A stretch of DNA of 64,000 nucleotides from assembly GCA_963701675.1 (NCBI GenBank), contig OY969623.1, forward strand, positions 3,534,001 through 3,598,000, read 5' to 3'. This stretch comes from G963701675 sp963701675 (lineage in GTDB: Bacteria > Planctomycetota > Planctomycetia > Gemmatales > Gemmataceae). Of the stretch, positions 11,045 to 20,129 are shown in pieces (position 1 is the first letter of the stretch; each line of letters opens with the position of its first letter). The translations under genes and the position numbers were made by a program. The notes beneath the pieces were generated by a model. That model was not told where the DNA came from, did not search any database, and saw only the letters and a program-made list of their open reading frames with translations.

Positions 11045-14000
11045 CGGATCGGAAGGTCGGGAGCGGTCTGAACGGCACTGTCCAGGTTTTTCGCCCTTGT
11101 TGTCTTGCGCAGCTGATCAAAGTCGCCGAGATCGAATTGGACTTGCAGGGGTGAGTGCTGAGTGGAGAGTGGCGCGGCGTCATATGGAGGCGCCCCCCAG
11201 TCCAGATCGCGTTCCTTCAGTTGTTGGCGTATAAGCGGCAGATCCCAAACCCGGATACCTTTTACCACATTTATGGTGACAAGGCGCCTGTCGCCCGGCG
11301 CGAAAAGCACCGTGCTGAGTGTGTCCCCGCTGGGATCTTCCAGCCGGCAGAGTTCACGGCCGGTGGCGACCTCGACCAGACGTACGGCAGAGGTGTGGGT
11401 GTGCATGGCAAGCAATTGGCTGTCCCCGCTGAAGTTGCCGCGATTCTCTAGCTTACGTACTTCCTGCCAAGACTGTGTGTCAAAAAGCTGACCGACATCC
11501 CCGCCAAGGTAAAGCCAGCGGCCATCCGGGCTAAAGCGCGGTTCACCGCCGGACTCCACCAATAGCCGCTCGTGACGTCCTGTCCGCACATCCCAGAGTC
11601 TACACGGGCCGGACACCAATTGTCGGGTAATCAGCCATCGGCCATCTGGGCTGAGCGCTACGTGCCAGACATCTTTCCCCGGAAGGAAATGCAGCGGAGC
11701 GGCGGGGTTGTCCGCATGCAAGAGCCATGCGCCGGCCCACGGTTCCGTGTGCCCCACCGCGCGCATCGCGACTCCCTGCACGCGGCCGTCGTGACTTTGA
11801 GTGTTGCAGAACGCAGGCGGCAGGGCGGTTGACTGAGGCGGTCCGATGCGAATGCGGCTGGGGGAGATAGAATCGGACCGGATCGGCCATCGGTAGGTGC
11901 CGCTTGGGTCGCCGATCAGGAGCGTGCCATGCGGTTCGAAATGGACCGACGTGGGTTTTTCGAGTGGCGTAAAAGCGCACGATGTGCCGGAGTCGACGTC
12001 CCAAAAGCCGACACCATCGGTCGTCGCGGCGGCTAGAAGCTTGCCGTCCGGGCTGATACTTACCGCTCCAATCACTTTTCCTGACGTGAGCTGGCGGACG
12101 AGCGCGCGGCATTCCTTTCCGTCTGCGACTCGCCAAATGCCTAGCCGGTTGCCTTCGACGAAGGAGCTCAGTCGACCGTCGTCGCGTGAGAAACGCAGGT
12201 GCCGAGACGTAATCGCATACGGAATCGACATTAGGTCAAGTCCCGTGGCAACATCCCAAAGCGCAACGCCTCCGGCCCAGCTGGTCGTCGCAATGCGATC
12301 ACCCGCGTGGTTGAAGTGAATGCGCGCTCCGCCGCCGGCCGATCCGAACTTGCGAAGGCGCTCAAGAGTTTGCCGGTCAAAAAGATGAATGTAACCGCCA
12401 TCACCCTCACTTATGGCCAGGGTGTGCCCCTGCGGGTGCCACGCGACATGGCTACTTGCCTTGGGCATGTCCAAGGACTTAACCACCGCGCCGCTTCTCA
12501 AATCGCGGATTTGGGCGACACTGGCGTAGTAGGACGCGACCGCGACGAGCGGCTCCGTCGGATGTAAGGCAATTACCGCCTCTTTCTTGAGCGTGTCCGG
12601 CGGCAGGGGCCGGTGGAGCGGCCGGCCCGTGTTGAGGTCGTAATGTGAGATTTCTCCGCTGCTGCTAACAAAGGCTGCCTCGCGGCTATTCGAGTGGAGA
12701 TCGTAGCCGACCACGTCCGTTTCCGTCAGCACGAGTTCCGGCTCGAGTTGGTCGAGTCTCCAGATCCGGGCTAACCCGCCTTGGCTCGGGCCGGGTTGGC
12801 TGCAGATGAGCACGAAGCGGCCGTCGCGAGTAAGGCATGGAAAATGGCTCGTTGGGCCCGACGCGGGGCCTGGTACGTGGTATAGCTCAACATCACCATC
12901 GACTCGCCGGATACTGCAGTTGCCCTGCGTGTCGGTCCGAGCGTAGCTCCCGAGGTTGCCGTCGAAGTCTACGCCGGTCGAGCCGGGCGGGAAACCGTCC
13001 CATTCCTGCACGGGATACAGGTCGGGCATCGCCAGCGCGGCGATGGTCGCATTGCGCAATTCATGAAATTCTTCCGCCGGCAGGTTTAAGCTGAGAGCGA
13101 GGCTGCGGGCCTCGTCAAGTAAGGCGAGGCTTTTGAAGCGCTGGCCCGGCCGCCGGCTCAGGCTTGTGGATCGGGCGTCGCTTAATTTCGATTCAAAGAG
13201 CTTCTCGCGGCTTTTGGTTTCCTCACGCCATGCCCACGCCGACAGACCCCAGCCGCCGGCGGCGATGATAACCAGAAGCCCCGCCATGGCGCCAAGCATG
13301 GCCGCCCAACGTGGGTTACGTTGGCACCAGCGCGAGGCCCGTTCGAATGCACCTACCGGCCGAGCCTGGATCGGTTCGCCGTTCAGGAACCGCCGCAGAT
13401 CGTCAGCTAGTTCACGTGCGCTTCCGTAGCGTTTCGCCGGCTCTTTTTGGAGGCACTTCAAACAGATCGTTTCCAAATCGGCGGGAGTACCGTGGCGTAA
13501 TCGGTGTAAAGATACTGGCTCGACCGAACGGACCAGGAACAAGAGTTCCATCACGGAGTCCGCTTGAAACGGCGGCCGGCCCGTCAGCAATTCATAGAGG
13601 ATTGCGCCCAGCGCGTAGGTGTCCGCCGGTGCTTGCACTTGTTCCTTCGGGCCGCCGGCCTGCTCCGGCGCCATGTATTGCGGTGTGCCGAGCATGGCGC
13701 CGCTCTCGGTCTCATATCCCGGACCAGCCGCGCCGTCGCTGCTGCCGGCGACGATTTTTGCCAGGCCGAAGTCGGTAATTTTCGGAAGGATGAAGGATGA
13801 AGGATGAAGGATGAACCGCGAGCTACCGCCTTCGGCAACCGATTCATCCTTCATCCTTCCGCCTTCATCCTTTTGCAATAGGACGTTCCCCGGTTTCAGA
13901 TCCCTATGCAGCACGCCGTGTTGGTGGGCGTGTTCGACGGCATCGGCGAGGTCGGCAACGATTTGGGCGGCGAGGCGAAACGGAACCGGTTCCGTTTGTT

Positions 14001-14511
14001 GTTTCATCCAGGCGGCAAGCGTTGGCCCTGAACAGAACGCCGACGCGATGTAGCAGACCGATCCCGTTTCGCCTGCTTCGAAGACTTGGACTATGTGGGG
14101 ATGGTCCAAGCTCGCCGCGGCCTGGGCTTCACGGCGAAAGCGGGCGCGCAATTCGGGTGATGTGTGCGCGTCAAAGCGTGGAACCTTCAATGCCACTTCA
14201 CGGGCCAATGCCGGGTCATAGGCAAGGTAGACGCGCCCGAAACTACCGTAGCCAAGCTCGCGACGAATGATAAAGCGACCGATTGTCGGCATCGCTCCTG
14301 GCGTGATCTCTGAATTGTCGCCTGGCTGTGGCCAGTGTTGCCGCAACATTCGAATGCAATCTAATGCGTCCTCAACTTGCGAGCGCAGTTCCGGGGCGAT
14401 AGGAGCATCGTCAGTGATTTTCGTTCGTGTTTGTGCCGCCAGGGCATCGTCGCACGCCGCGATTAATGAGGCATAAGCGTCATCGAAGGATGCCGGCGAC
14501 GTGTCGCTCAT
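10969..14511 (-). CDS. Serine/threonine protein kinase with WD40-like repeats
   Basis: About 1180 residues from the ATG at 14511, whose ATGA overlaps the sigma-factor stop; an upstream in-frame start at 14559 is less likely. The kinase domain has a glycine loop LGYGSFGRVYL (residue 86), VALK lysine 109, HRDLKPGN near 202, DFG at 247-249 and GTPQYMAPEQA. A transmembrane helix (MLGAMAGLLVIIAAGGWGLS) follows near residue 400, then a long region of degenerate WD40-like repeats (VAWHPQGHTLAISEGDGGYI, AVSISPDGKLLAAATTDG, FSPDGRWLYLGGD) expected outside the membrane. A 28-residue insertion encoded by a palindromic repeat sits between the catalytic loop and DFG. The 3' end is frameshifted into the TPR segment. 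Likely transduces a signal to the adjacent sigma factor, an inference from coupling. Confidence 0.9.
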   Translation of the reverse strand: MSDTSPASFDDAYASLIAACDDALAAQTRTKITDDAPIAPELRSQVEDALDCIRMLRQHWPQPGDNSEITPGAMPTIGRFIIRRELGYGSFGRVYLAYDPALAREVALKVPRFDAHTSPELRARFRREAQAAASLDHPHIVQVFEAGETGSVCYIASAFCSGPTLAAWMKQQTEPVPFRLAAQIVADLADAVEHAHQHGVLHRDLKPGNVLLQKDEGGRMKDESVAEGGSSRFILHPSSFILPKITDFGLAKIVAGSSDGAAGPGYETESGAMLGTPQYMAPEQAGGPKEQVQAPADTYALGAILYELLTGRPPFQADSVMELLFLVRSVEPVSLHRLRHGTPADLETICLKCLQKEPAKRYGSARELADDLRRFLNGEPIQARPVGAFERASRWCQRNPRWAAMLGAMAGLLVIIAAGGWGLSAWAWREETKSREKLFESKLSDARSTSLSRRPGQRFKSLALLDEARSLALSLNLPAEEFHELRNATIAALAMPDLYPVQEWDGFPPGSTGVDFDGNLGSYARTDTQGNCSIRRVDGDVELYHVPGPASGPTSHFPCLTRDGRFVLICSQPGPSQGGLARIWRLDQLEPELVLTETDVVGYDLHSNSREAAFVSSSGEISHYDLNTGRPLHRPLPPDTLKKEAVIALHPTEPLVAVASYYASVAQIRDLRSGAVVKSLDMPKASSHVAWHPQGHTLAISEGDGGYIHLFDRQTLERLRKFGSAGGGARIHFNHAGDRIATTSWAGGVALWDVATGLDLMSIPYAITSRHLRFSRDDGRLSSFVEGNRLGIWRVADGKECRALVRQLTSGKVIGAVSISPDGKLLAAATTDGVGFWDVDSGTSCAFTPLEKPTSVHFEPHGTLLIGDPSGTYRWPIRSDSISPSRIRIGPPQSTALPPAFCNTQSHDGRVQGVAMRAVGHTEPWAGAWLLHADNPAAPLHFLPGKDVWHVALSPDGRWLITRQLVSGPCRLWDVRTGRHERLLVESGGEPRFSPDGRWLYLGGDVGQLFDTQSWQEVRKLENRGNFSGDSQLLAMHTHTSAVRLVEVATGRELCRLEDPSGDTLSTVLFAPGDRRLVTINVVKGIRVWDLPLIRQQLKERDLDWGAPPYDAAPLSTQHSPLQVQFDLGDFDQLRKTTRAKNLDSAVQTAPDLPIRWRARRNSMKRKGATRKPSQICARR
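13784..13870. repeat. Palindromic repeat inserted in frame in the kinase domain
   Basis: The left arm is GGAAGGATGAAGGATGAAGG and continues as GATGAAGGATGAA; the right arm is TTCATCCTTCATCCTTCC then GCCTTCATCC, with about 27 bases between. Read on the kinase strand it encodes ESVAEGGSSRFILHPSSFIL. It lies between HRDLKPGNVLL and KITDFGLAK, where kinases normally have a short turn, and keeps the frame. Confidence 0.8.
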
Positions 14512-15119
14512 GGCGCGGCTTTCATTTCCTGCTGCAACTGATGAATGGCCCGGACCCACAATTTGCGCACGGCATTCGCCGTGCGGGCCATGCGTTGTGC
14601 CATGACTTCGAACGTGAGATTGTCCTGGTAGCGCCAGCGGAGGACTTGTTGATAATCATCTGGTAACTTCAACAACGCGCTCTCGAGGGCAATCGATTCC
14701 TCCGCGTTGCGCACGGCCGCGCTCGGCGTACCGACCGGCGAGGGCAGTCGACTGGCCCAGCCGGCCGATGAAGCCGTGCCCTGAAGCGCGGCTTCACGGT
14801 CCGCATCGCGCTTGCCGACCCGGTAACGCCTGGCGAAACCCGCCATATTGTACAGAAGCATCTGCCGCAACCACGCCAACAGCTCTGCTTCGGACTTCCC
14901 CTCGAAACGATCGAAAAGCTGCTGCGCATCCATGAAGGTTTCTTGCACCAGATCCGAGGCGCCGCCCTTGGCGCGCAAGTCGGCATCCAGTTCGTTTTCC
15001 GCAATCCCGAGCAAATAACGGCGGCATTGCTCGAGGGCCTGGCCAAGTGCATCCCGCGAACCGGCGCGAGCGGCCGATAGCCACGCAGCGGCGTCCGGGC
15101 TTTGCTCATTCATAGGCAT
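14508..15119 (-). CDS. ECF-type RNA polymerase sigma factor
   Basis: About 203 residues from ATG 15119 (an alternative ATG lies at 15113; the longer frame to 15314 has no coding character). Region 2 includes DLVQETFMDAQQLFDRFEG and LAWLRQMLLYNM; region 4 is the helix-turn-helix LPDDYQQVLRWRYQDNLTFE with AQRMARTANAVRKLWVRAIH. A variable linker separates them, as in planctomycete ECF groups paired with kinases. The stop TGA overlaps the kinase ATG (ATGA), so translation is probably coupled. No anti-sigma factor gene is adjacent; the membrane kinase may fill that role. Shine-Dalgarno sequence is weak. Confidence 0.9.
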   Translation of the reverse strand: MPMNEQSPDAAAWLSAARAGSRDALGQALEQCRRYLLGIAENELDADLRAKGGASDLVQETFMDAQQLFDRFEGKSEAELLAWLRQMLLYNMAGFARRYRVGKRDADREAALQGTASSAGWASRLPSPVGTPSAAVRNAEESIALESALLKLPDDYQQVLRWRYQDNLTFEVMAQRMARTANAVRKLWVRAIHQLQQEMKAAP

Positions 15120-15318
15120 TGTTCTTGATCCGAAGGCATCGACCCCCACTATAAACCGTCCCAGGACGTTGGTCAACCAAAGCGAAGCGCCGCTTCCGCT
15201 TACGGCGATTTCAAAATCCTTCGGAATTCTCGCGGCTGGTTTTTCGTTTTCCGGTACTTGGGGGTACAGCGGTATCGAGGCCAATTTCCACTCGGACACC
15301 ACTCGGGAGACCATAGCG

Positions 15319-18300
15319 ATGCGAAAGAAACTGAACTGGCGGACTACAGATCGGACTTGTGCAAATCACAAACGGCGCTTCACGCCGCGTTTGGAGGCGC
15401 TCGAGCGACGTGTAGTGCCGGTAGTCAATTCGGCCGCCAGCTTCCCGGCAACTATCGCCGCCGGAGCAGGCTTCGACGGCGTGGTTCGGGTGTTCGGCGC
15501 GGCTGGAGGAAGCTGCTCGGGGACGTTGCTTGGAACCGCCCGACATATTCTCACGGCCGCTCATTGTGTAGATAACAACGTGAATGGCGGCGTGGCTCCA
15601 GGCAACCACACCGTGCAGTTCGATATGAACGGACGCACCGTTCAGCTAACGGTTCCGGCGGCGAATATTACGATCCACGGCGCCAACGACTGGGATAACG
15701 GGTGGGACGGGATCATCAATACGGGAAGTGACATTGCGATCATGCGCCTTAGCGAGGTGGCGCCGTTCGCAGCCGAAAAGCGATTCCTCTATCGTGACAC
15801 GGAGGAAGTTGCCCAGGGCGGCAACATGTCCTTTCTCGGCTATGGCGGCACTAACCGTACGAATCTGACGGTAAACGGCGATTGTCCCGGCCCCGTCGGG
15901 ACGATTTGCAGCGGGAACTTTGGCAGCACCACCGATCCGGCACCCTACGTTCAACCACCCGGGGCCTTCGGCACCAAGCGGCAGGGCTTCAATGACGTGG
16001 ACTCTGTGCTCACGCAGCCGGCCAATAGCACGAATCCATTTGATGACTATCTGAGATTCGACCTAGACAATCCCGGCATCGCCGCCGAGGCTTTGTCCGC
16101 CCCGGGCGACTCGGGCGGGCCATTGCTGATTTCCGGCCTGATCGCCGGCGTATCCTCGAGCGCAACGCAACCTAGCGTGTTCGGCGGTATCGCCAACTAT
16201 ACCCGCGTCTCTTCGTTCGCCGCCTGGGTTGACGACACGGTTGCCGGTACGTACCACCTCGTTGTCGACATGCAAAACCAGCTTGTCGGCGGCGATGGGA
16301 ACGCTGACACGATTACGGTCGTAACCGGGAACATTCCCATTTTCGGCGAGCGGCTTTTCATCAGCGTCAACGGTGTCGCCGTCTTTGATGATTTCCTCGG
16401 AGCGATCCGCAGCATCAAGATTCTGGGATCCGGCGACGTGGAGACGATCAAGATTGACCCGAACGGCGTTCCCATTCGCGTTCCCGTGACAATCGACAGC
16501 CGTGAGGGTAGCGACAGACTTGAGATTACACCAACGCGCGGCAATCTGGATCTCATCCAGGGCAACGTGAACTTTGACGGGGGCTTCGTGCTCGGCACGG
16601 ATTGGGTCACGCTGAACGACAGTAAGAACCCCGGCAGCAATCGCAAGTACACCGTCACCGCCACAACCGTTGAATTGCCGGGCGGCAAAGCCAAAGTCAC
16701 CTACGTGAATTCGGGGCAGTTGTGGCTGGACTCCGGCACGTCGCCGGATGCCACGGTAAACGTGCACAGCACCTCCGCAGGAACTGACACGTACGTCGCG
16801 GGCGCCGCCATCGTCAATGTTGGGGTGGTACCGTGGTGGTGCACGACTTGCAACAAAACGACAGAAGATATCCTGGGCAACCTCAATATCGTAAATCTCT
16901 TCAAAACGACGGCCCTCACCATCGACAACTCAGGCGGAGGCTTGCCTCAAACTGTCGGCATCACTGCCAACGAAGTCACCGGACTAACAGAAAATGACAT
17001 CTATTTTGGGTTTGCCCTCCTTTCGTCCTTAACCGTCAAAACCGGCCTGGTTGACGACAGCATTAACATCCCCGCGACTCGGAAGGAAACGCCCATCACT
17101 ACGGTCGATGCAGGGGGCGGCAACGACATCGTTAACGTTGGCAGCGTTTTCAACACGTTGGACGCCATCCAGGGACGCCTCACCGTAGTTGCGGGCATCG
17201 GTTTGGATGAGATTCACTTCAATGATCAAGGGACGACAACACAACAAACCTACACGGTCGCCGCAAGCCAAACAAAACGATCCGGCATCGCCCCCATCAC
17301 CCACTTCGGCTTTGGCGACTATTTCCTGAACGCCGGCCAGGGCTGGGACACCATCACCGTTTCCAGCACAAGCGCCAGCCGCGGCACGCGCATCAATTCG
17401 GGCGATGGCTGGGACACGGTCACGATCATGCGCAATCTGATCGGCACCACCCTGACCGTTAACGCGGGCCCCGGTCTCGACGTTATCAACGTTGGCAGGA
17501 ATAGTCTGAACGGAATTGAAGGCACCTTGGACCTGAACGGCGGCGGTGGCGGCCTCGACTCGCTCAGAGTGAACGACCTTACGGGCACCACGGGGAAGAC
17601 CTACAACATACTTAGTAGCTCCCTGTTCGTCGCGACCATGGGAATTCTCTTTCAGGACATGAAGGAGGTTTTAGTATACGGAAGTCCGAAGGATGACTTG
17701 TTCAAGATCCTCAGTAACGCAGCGACGACGAAACTGTACGTGAATGCCCTGGGCGGCAAGGACGAGTTCAACCTCGGCTTTGACACCGTGAGCCAGATTC
17801 TGGGCACGGTGGAATTGAACGGCGCCGCCGGGGACGACAAACTGATCGTCAACGACCTCACCGGCACCACCCATAAACGATACCAGGATGACGGCAACTT
17901 GCTTACCGTCGACACTGACGGCGGGCCTGTCATCTTCACAGCAAGCCATACGGACATACAAAGCCTGACCATTAATGGCGGCAGCGACGTCGACTATTTC
18001 ATTGTGCACGGTAGTTCTGCCGCGATGCCGCTCACACTTAACGGGGGCGACGGCGTGGATATCTTCGTTCTCGGCGACAGTGTGCCTCTGGAGGGGATCG
18101 GTGGGCTCATACGACTCGATGGCCAAGCAGGTGGCGGGTGGGCTCGAATCAACGACTCAATTGGCACGGGCGGGCGCGAATTCACCTGGACGGGCTCCAC
18201 AGCCGCTTGGGATGCGACGGTCGTAGAGTCGACGAATCTTTCAACCCTATACCTCTTCGGCGGTCATGGTGACGATACCTTCCGTATCCTGGGAACCGCT

Positions 18301-19656
18301 CCGGTCTTCTTGTACGTCTTGGGTATAGACGGCGTAGACACGCTCATCGCACCGGACAAGCCAAACACGTGGCAGCTGATGCCGGCCGACCCTTGGATAT
18401 GGAGTGGACTCGATTCATACCTGTACTTCTCATACATGGAGAATCTGGTCGGGGGCGCGGATACCGACACGTTTCACTTCTTCAGCGCTGACTATTCCCT
18501 CGATGGCACCATCGACGGCAAGGGCGGGGTCAACACTCTCGATTACTCGGCGTACACGGGTCTCGTAAGTGAGTACGAGGGCCAAGGGAATGCCAACGAT
18601 TCCGCCGGCGGCAACCACGGAACGATCCACGGGAACGTCACCTTCGTGCCCGGTCAGGTTGGTCAGGCTTTCGACTTCGACGGCGTAGGGGGTTATGTCG
18701 ACCTCGGCAACGACACCTCCCTCGATCTTCCCGGCAGCATGAGCGTTTCTCTGTGGGTGCGTCTGGAAACGGTCGACACGTTCAAATACTTGTTCTCCGA
18801 TTTTGTCGAAGATGGCTTTACGAGTCAGGGCTCTCTAGGAGCCTTCAATGTAGGATCCTCCTTTTATTGGTTCCAGGCCTACACAGATGGCACTCGCGAC
18901 TGGGTTATCGGCTCCACGCCCATTGAGCTCAACCAGTGGTATCATCTGTCGGCGGTCCGTGATGACACCGCCAAGACGGTGCGGCTATTCGTCAACGGCG
19001 CCGAGGAAGCCAATCTCAGCTATGCGGGTAAGTCGGTCGTGCCATTACAGGGAAGCAAGCTTCTCGGCGGCGCGGGTCCGAGTTTTCCAGGTGACTTTAT
19101 GGACGGCCAGCTCGATGAGATCTCCGTATTCAACCGCGCCCTGAGTGCCGCCGAGGTCGAGTCCCTTTTCAACGGGGCGAGTGCAGCCGGCGATGGCGTC
19201 GTCGTCAACCTACCCGAGCAGACGGCTACGGGAGTAGCGGGCGGCATCGCGATGATTCAGAACGTCATCGGCAGCATCGGCAACGACATCCTCGTCGGCA
19301 ACGGCGGCAACACGCTGACCGGCGGCGCCGGGCGCGACCTGCTGATCGCTGGTTTGACGGCGAGCACGCTTATCGGCGGAACTGGCGATGACCTCGTCAT
19401 CGGCGGCACCACCGGCTACGACCAAACGTCATTGCAAGCCATCAGCAACTACTGGGGCGGAGCGGACGATTACGCCACCCGCGTCACAAACGTGACGACC
19501 GGCAACGGCGTGCCCGCGCTAAAAGCCGGCACGGTGTCCGACAACGCAGGCGTGAACACGCTCACCGGCGGCGAGGGATTTGATCTATTCTTCGGCGATG
19601 ACGACTCCGACACGCACGATCGTGATCCGCTGACGGAAGAATTTGTAACCATCTAA
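15319..19656 (+). CDS. Giant trypsin-like serine protease with LamG and Ca-binding repeats
   Basis: 1445 residues from ATG 15319, with CGGGAGA upstream at 15303; the 50 residues in front in the same frame lack coding character. The N-terminal LEALERRVVPVVN motif precedes a chymotrypsin-fold domain with the complete triad: TAAHCVD (His about 82), GSDIAIMRL (Asp about 138), GDSGGPLL (Ser about 265). The middle third is a long array of beta-rich repeats resembling haemagglutinin/filament stalks. A LamG/concanavalin-like domain spans about 1080-1290 (FDFDGVGGYVDLGNDTSLDL, SVSLWVRLE). Near 1320 there are RTX-like Gly/Asp nonapeptides (GNDILVGNGGNTLTGGAGRD). Probably a cell-surface protease; a paralogue lies at 30190-34950. 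Confidence 0.9.
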   Translation: MRKKLNWRTTDRTCANHKRRFTPRLEALERRVVPVVNSAASFPATIAAGAGFDGVVRVFGAAGGSCSGTLLGTARHILTAAHCVDNNVNGGVAPGNHTVQFDMNGRTVQLTVPAANITIHGANDWDNGWDGIINTGSDIAIMRLSEVAPFAAEKRFLYRDTEEVAQGGNMSFLGYGGTNRTNLTVNGDCPGPVGTICSGNFGSTTDPAPYVQPPGAFGTKRQGFNDVDSVLTQPANSTNPFDDYLRFDLDNPGIAAEALSAPGDSGGPLLISGLIAGVSSSATQPSVFGGIANYTRVSSFAAWVDDTVAGTYHLVVDMQNQLVGGDGNADTITVVTGNIPIFGERLFISVNGVAVFDDFLGAIRSIKILGSGDVETIKIDPNGVPIRVPVTIDSREGSDRLEITPTRGNLDLIQGNVNFDGGFVLGTDWVTLNDSKNPGSNRKYTVTATTVELPGGKAKVTYVNSGQLWLDSGTSPDATVNVHSTSAGTDTYVAGAAIVNVGVVPWWCTTCNKTTEDILGNLNIVNLFKTTALTIDNSGGGLPQTVGITANEVTGLTENDIYFGFALLSSLTVKTGLVDDSINIPATRKETPITTVDAGGGNDIVNVGSVFNTLDAIQGRLTVVAGIGLDEIHFNDQGTTTQQTYTVAASQTKRSGIAPITHFGFGDYFLNAGQGWDTITVSSTSASRGTRINSGDGWDTVTIMRNLIGTTLTVNAGPGLDVINVGRNSLNGIEGTLDLNGGGGGLDSLRVNDLTGTTGKTYNILSSSLFVATMGILFQDMKEVLVYGSPKDDLFKILSNAATTKLYVNALGGKDEFNLGFDTVSQILGTVELNGAAGDDKLIVNDLTGTTHKRYQDDGNLLTVDTDGGPVIFTASHTDIQSLTINGGSDVDYFIVHGSSAAMPLTLNGGDGVDIFVLGDSVPLEGIGGLIRLDGQAGGGWARINDSIGTGGREFTWTGSTAAWDATVVESTNLSTLYLFGGHGDDTFRILGTAPVFLYVLGIDGVDTLIAPDKPNTWQLMPADPWIWSGLDSYLYFSYMENLVGGADTDTFHFFSADYSLDGTIDGKGGVNTLDYSAYTGLVSEYEGQGNANDSAGGNHGTIHGNVTFVPGQVGQAFDFDGVGGYVDLGNDTSLDLPGSMSVSLWVRLETVDTFKYLFSDFVEDGFTSQGSLGAFNVGSSFYWFQAYTDGTRDWVIGSTPIELNQWYHLSAVRDDTAKTVRLFVNGAEEANLSYAGKSVVPLQGSKLLGGAGPSFPGDFMDGQLDEISVFNRALSAAEVESLFNGASAAGDGVVVNLPEQTATGVAGGIAMIQNVIGSIGNDILVGNGGNTLTGGAGRDLLIAGLTASTLIGGTGDDLVIGGTTGYDQTSLQAISNYWGGADDYATRVTNVTTGNGVPALKAGTVSDNAGVNTLTGGEGFDLFFGDDDSDTHDRDPLTEEFVTI

Positions 19657-19672
19657 AACGTTGGTGATTCAG

Positions 19673-19705
19673 CAAAGCCCACGGATCGCGATCCCGTGGG
19701 CTTTG
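19673..19705 (+). terminator. Palindrome, possible terminator after the protease gene
   Basis: CAAAGCCCACGGATC and ATCCCGTGGGCTTTG form a stem with one bulge, 16 bases after the stop codon at 19656. The following sequence is GTGTGTTT, a weak T tract. The core matches the dispersed palindromes at 1416 and 1656. Confidence 0.6.
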
Positions 19706-20129
19706 TGTGTTTAACTGCAGCGCAACATTTTCTTTTTGTCAAATCCATCTTCCCCGTATGAAGATGTAAGTAGCCGGGGCGTCCGACGGCGCCGCGTCGC
19801 AACGCGCTTCAACAGGGTCTCTCACGTACCGGTATCATAGCCGATGATATTTCTTTCCTACCACTTCTACTAGTTGTTGTTTGTTCTGTCGTCCGTCATT
19901 CGGAAACTCGCCGCTCCTCAGGCTGGCCAGGCCATGTAGGTAAATACGGAGTTTTCCGGATAGAATTCAGCATTTTTCTTGTTAGCATCAACAGTGGAGA
20001 CGCAAGAACTTGAAACTGATTGGGCGACAGTTTCGGGTTCGGCGTCTTCTTTTTTTGTTGCCGCCACTCTACGCTCTACGAACCTGACTCCGTCGCTTGA
20101 CTGAAACGTAATGGGGAGATGTTCCAACC
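19706..20129. other. Gene-free spacer
   Basis: 424 bases, AT-richer than the neighbours, without a supportable frame or RNA. It presumably holds the promoter of the gene at 20130, but no clear box pair was identified. GGGGAGA at 20112 serves as its ribosome binding site. Confidence 0.4.
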
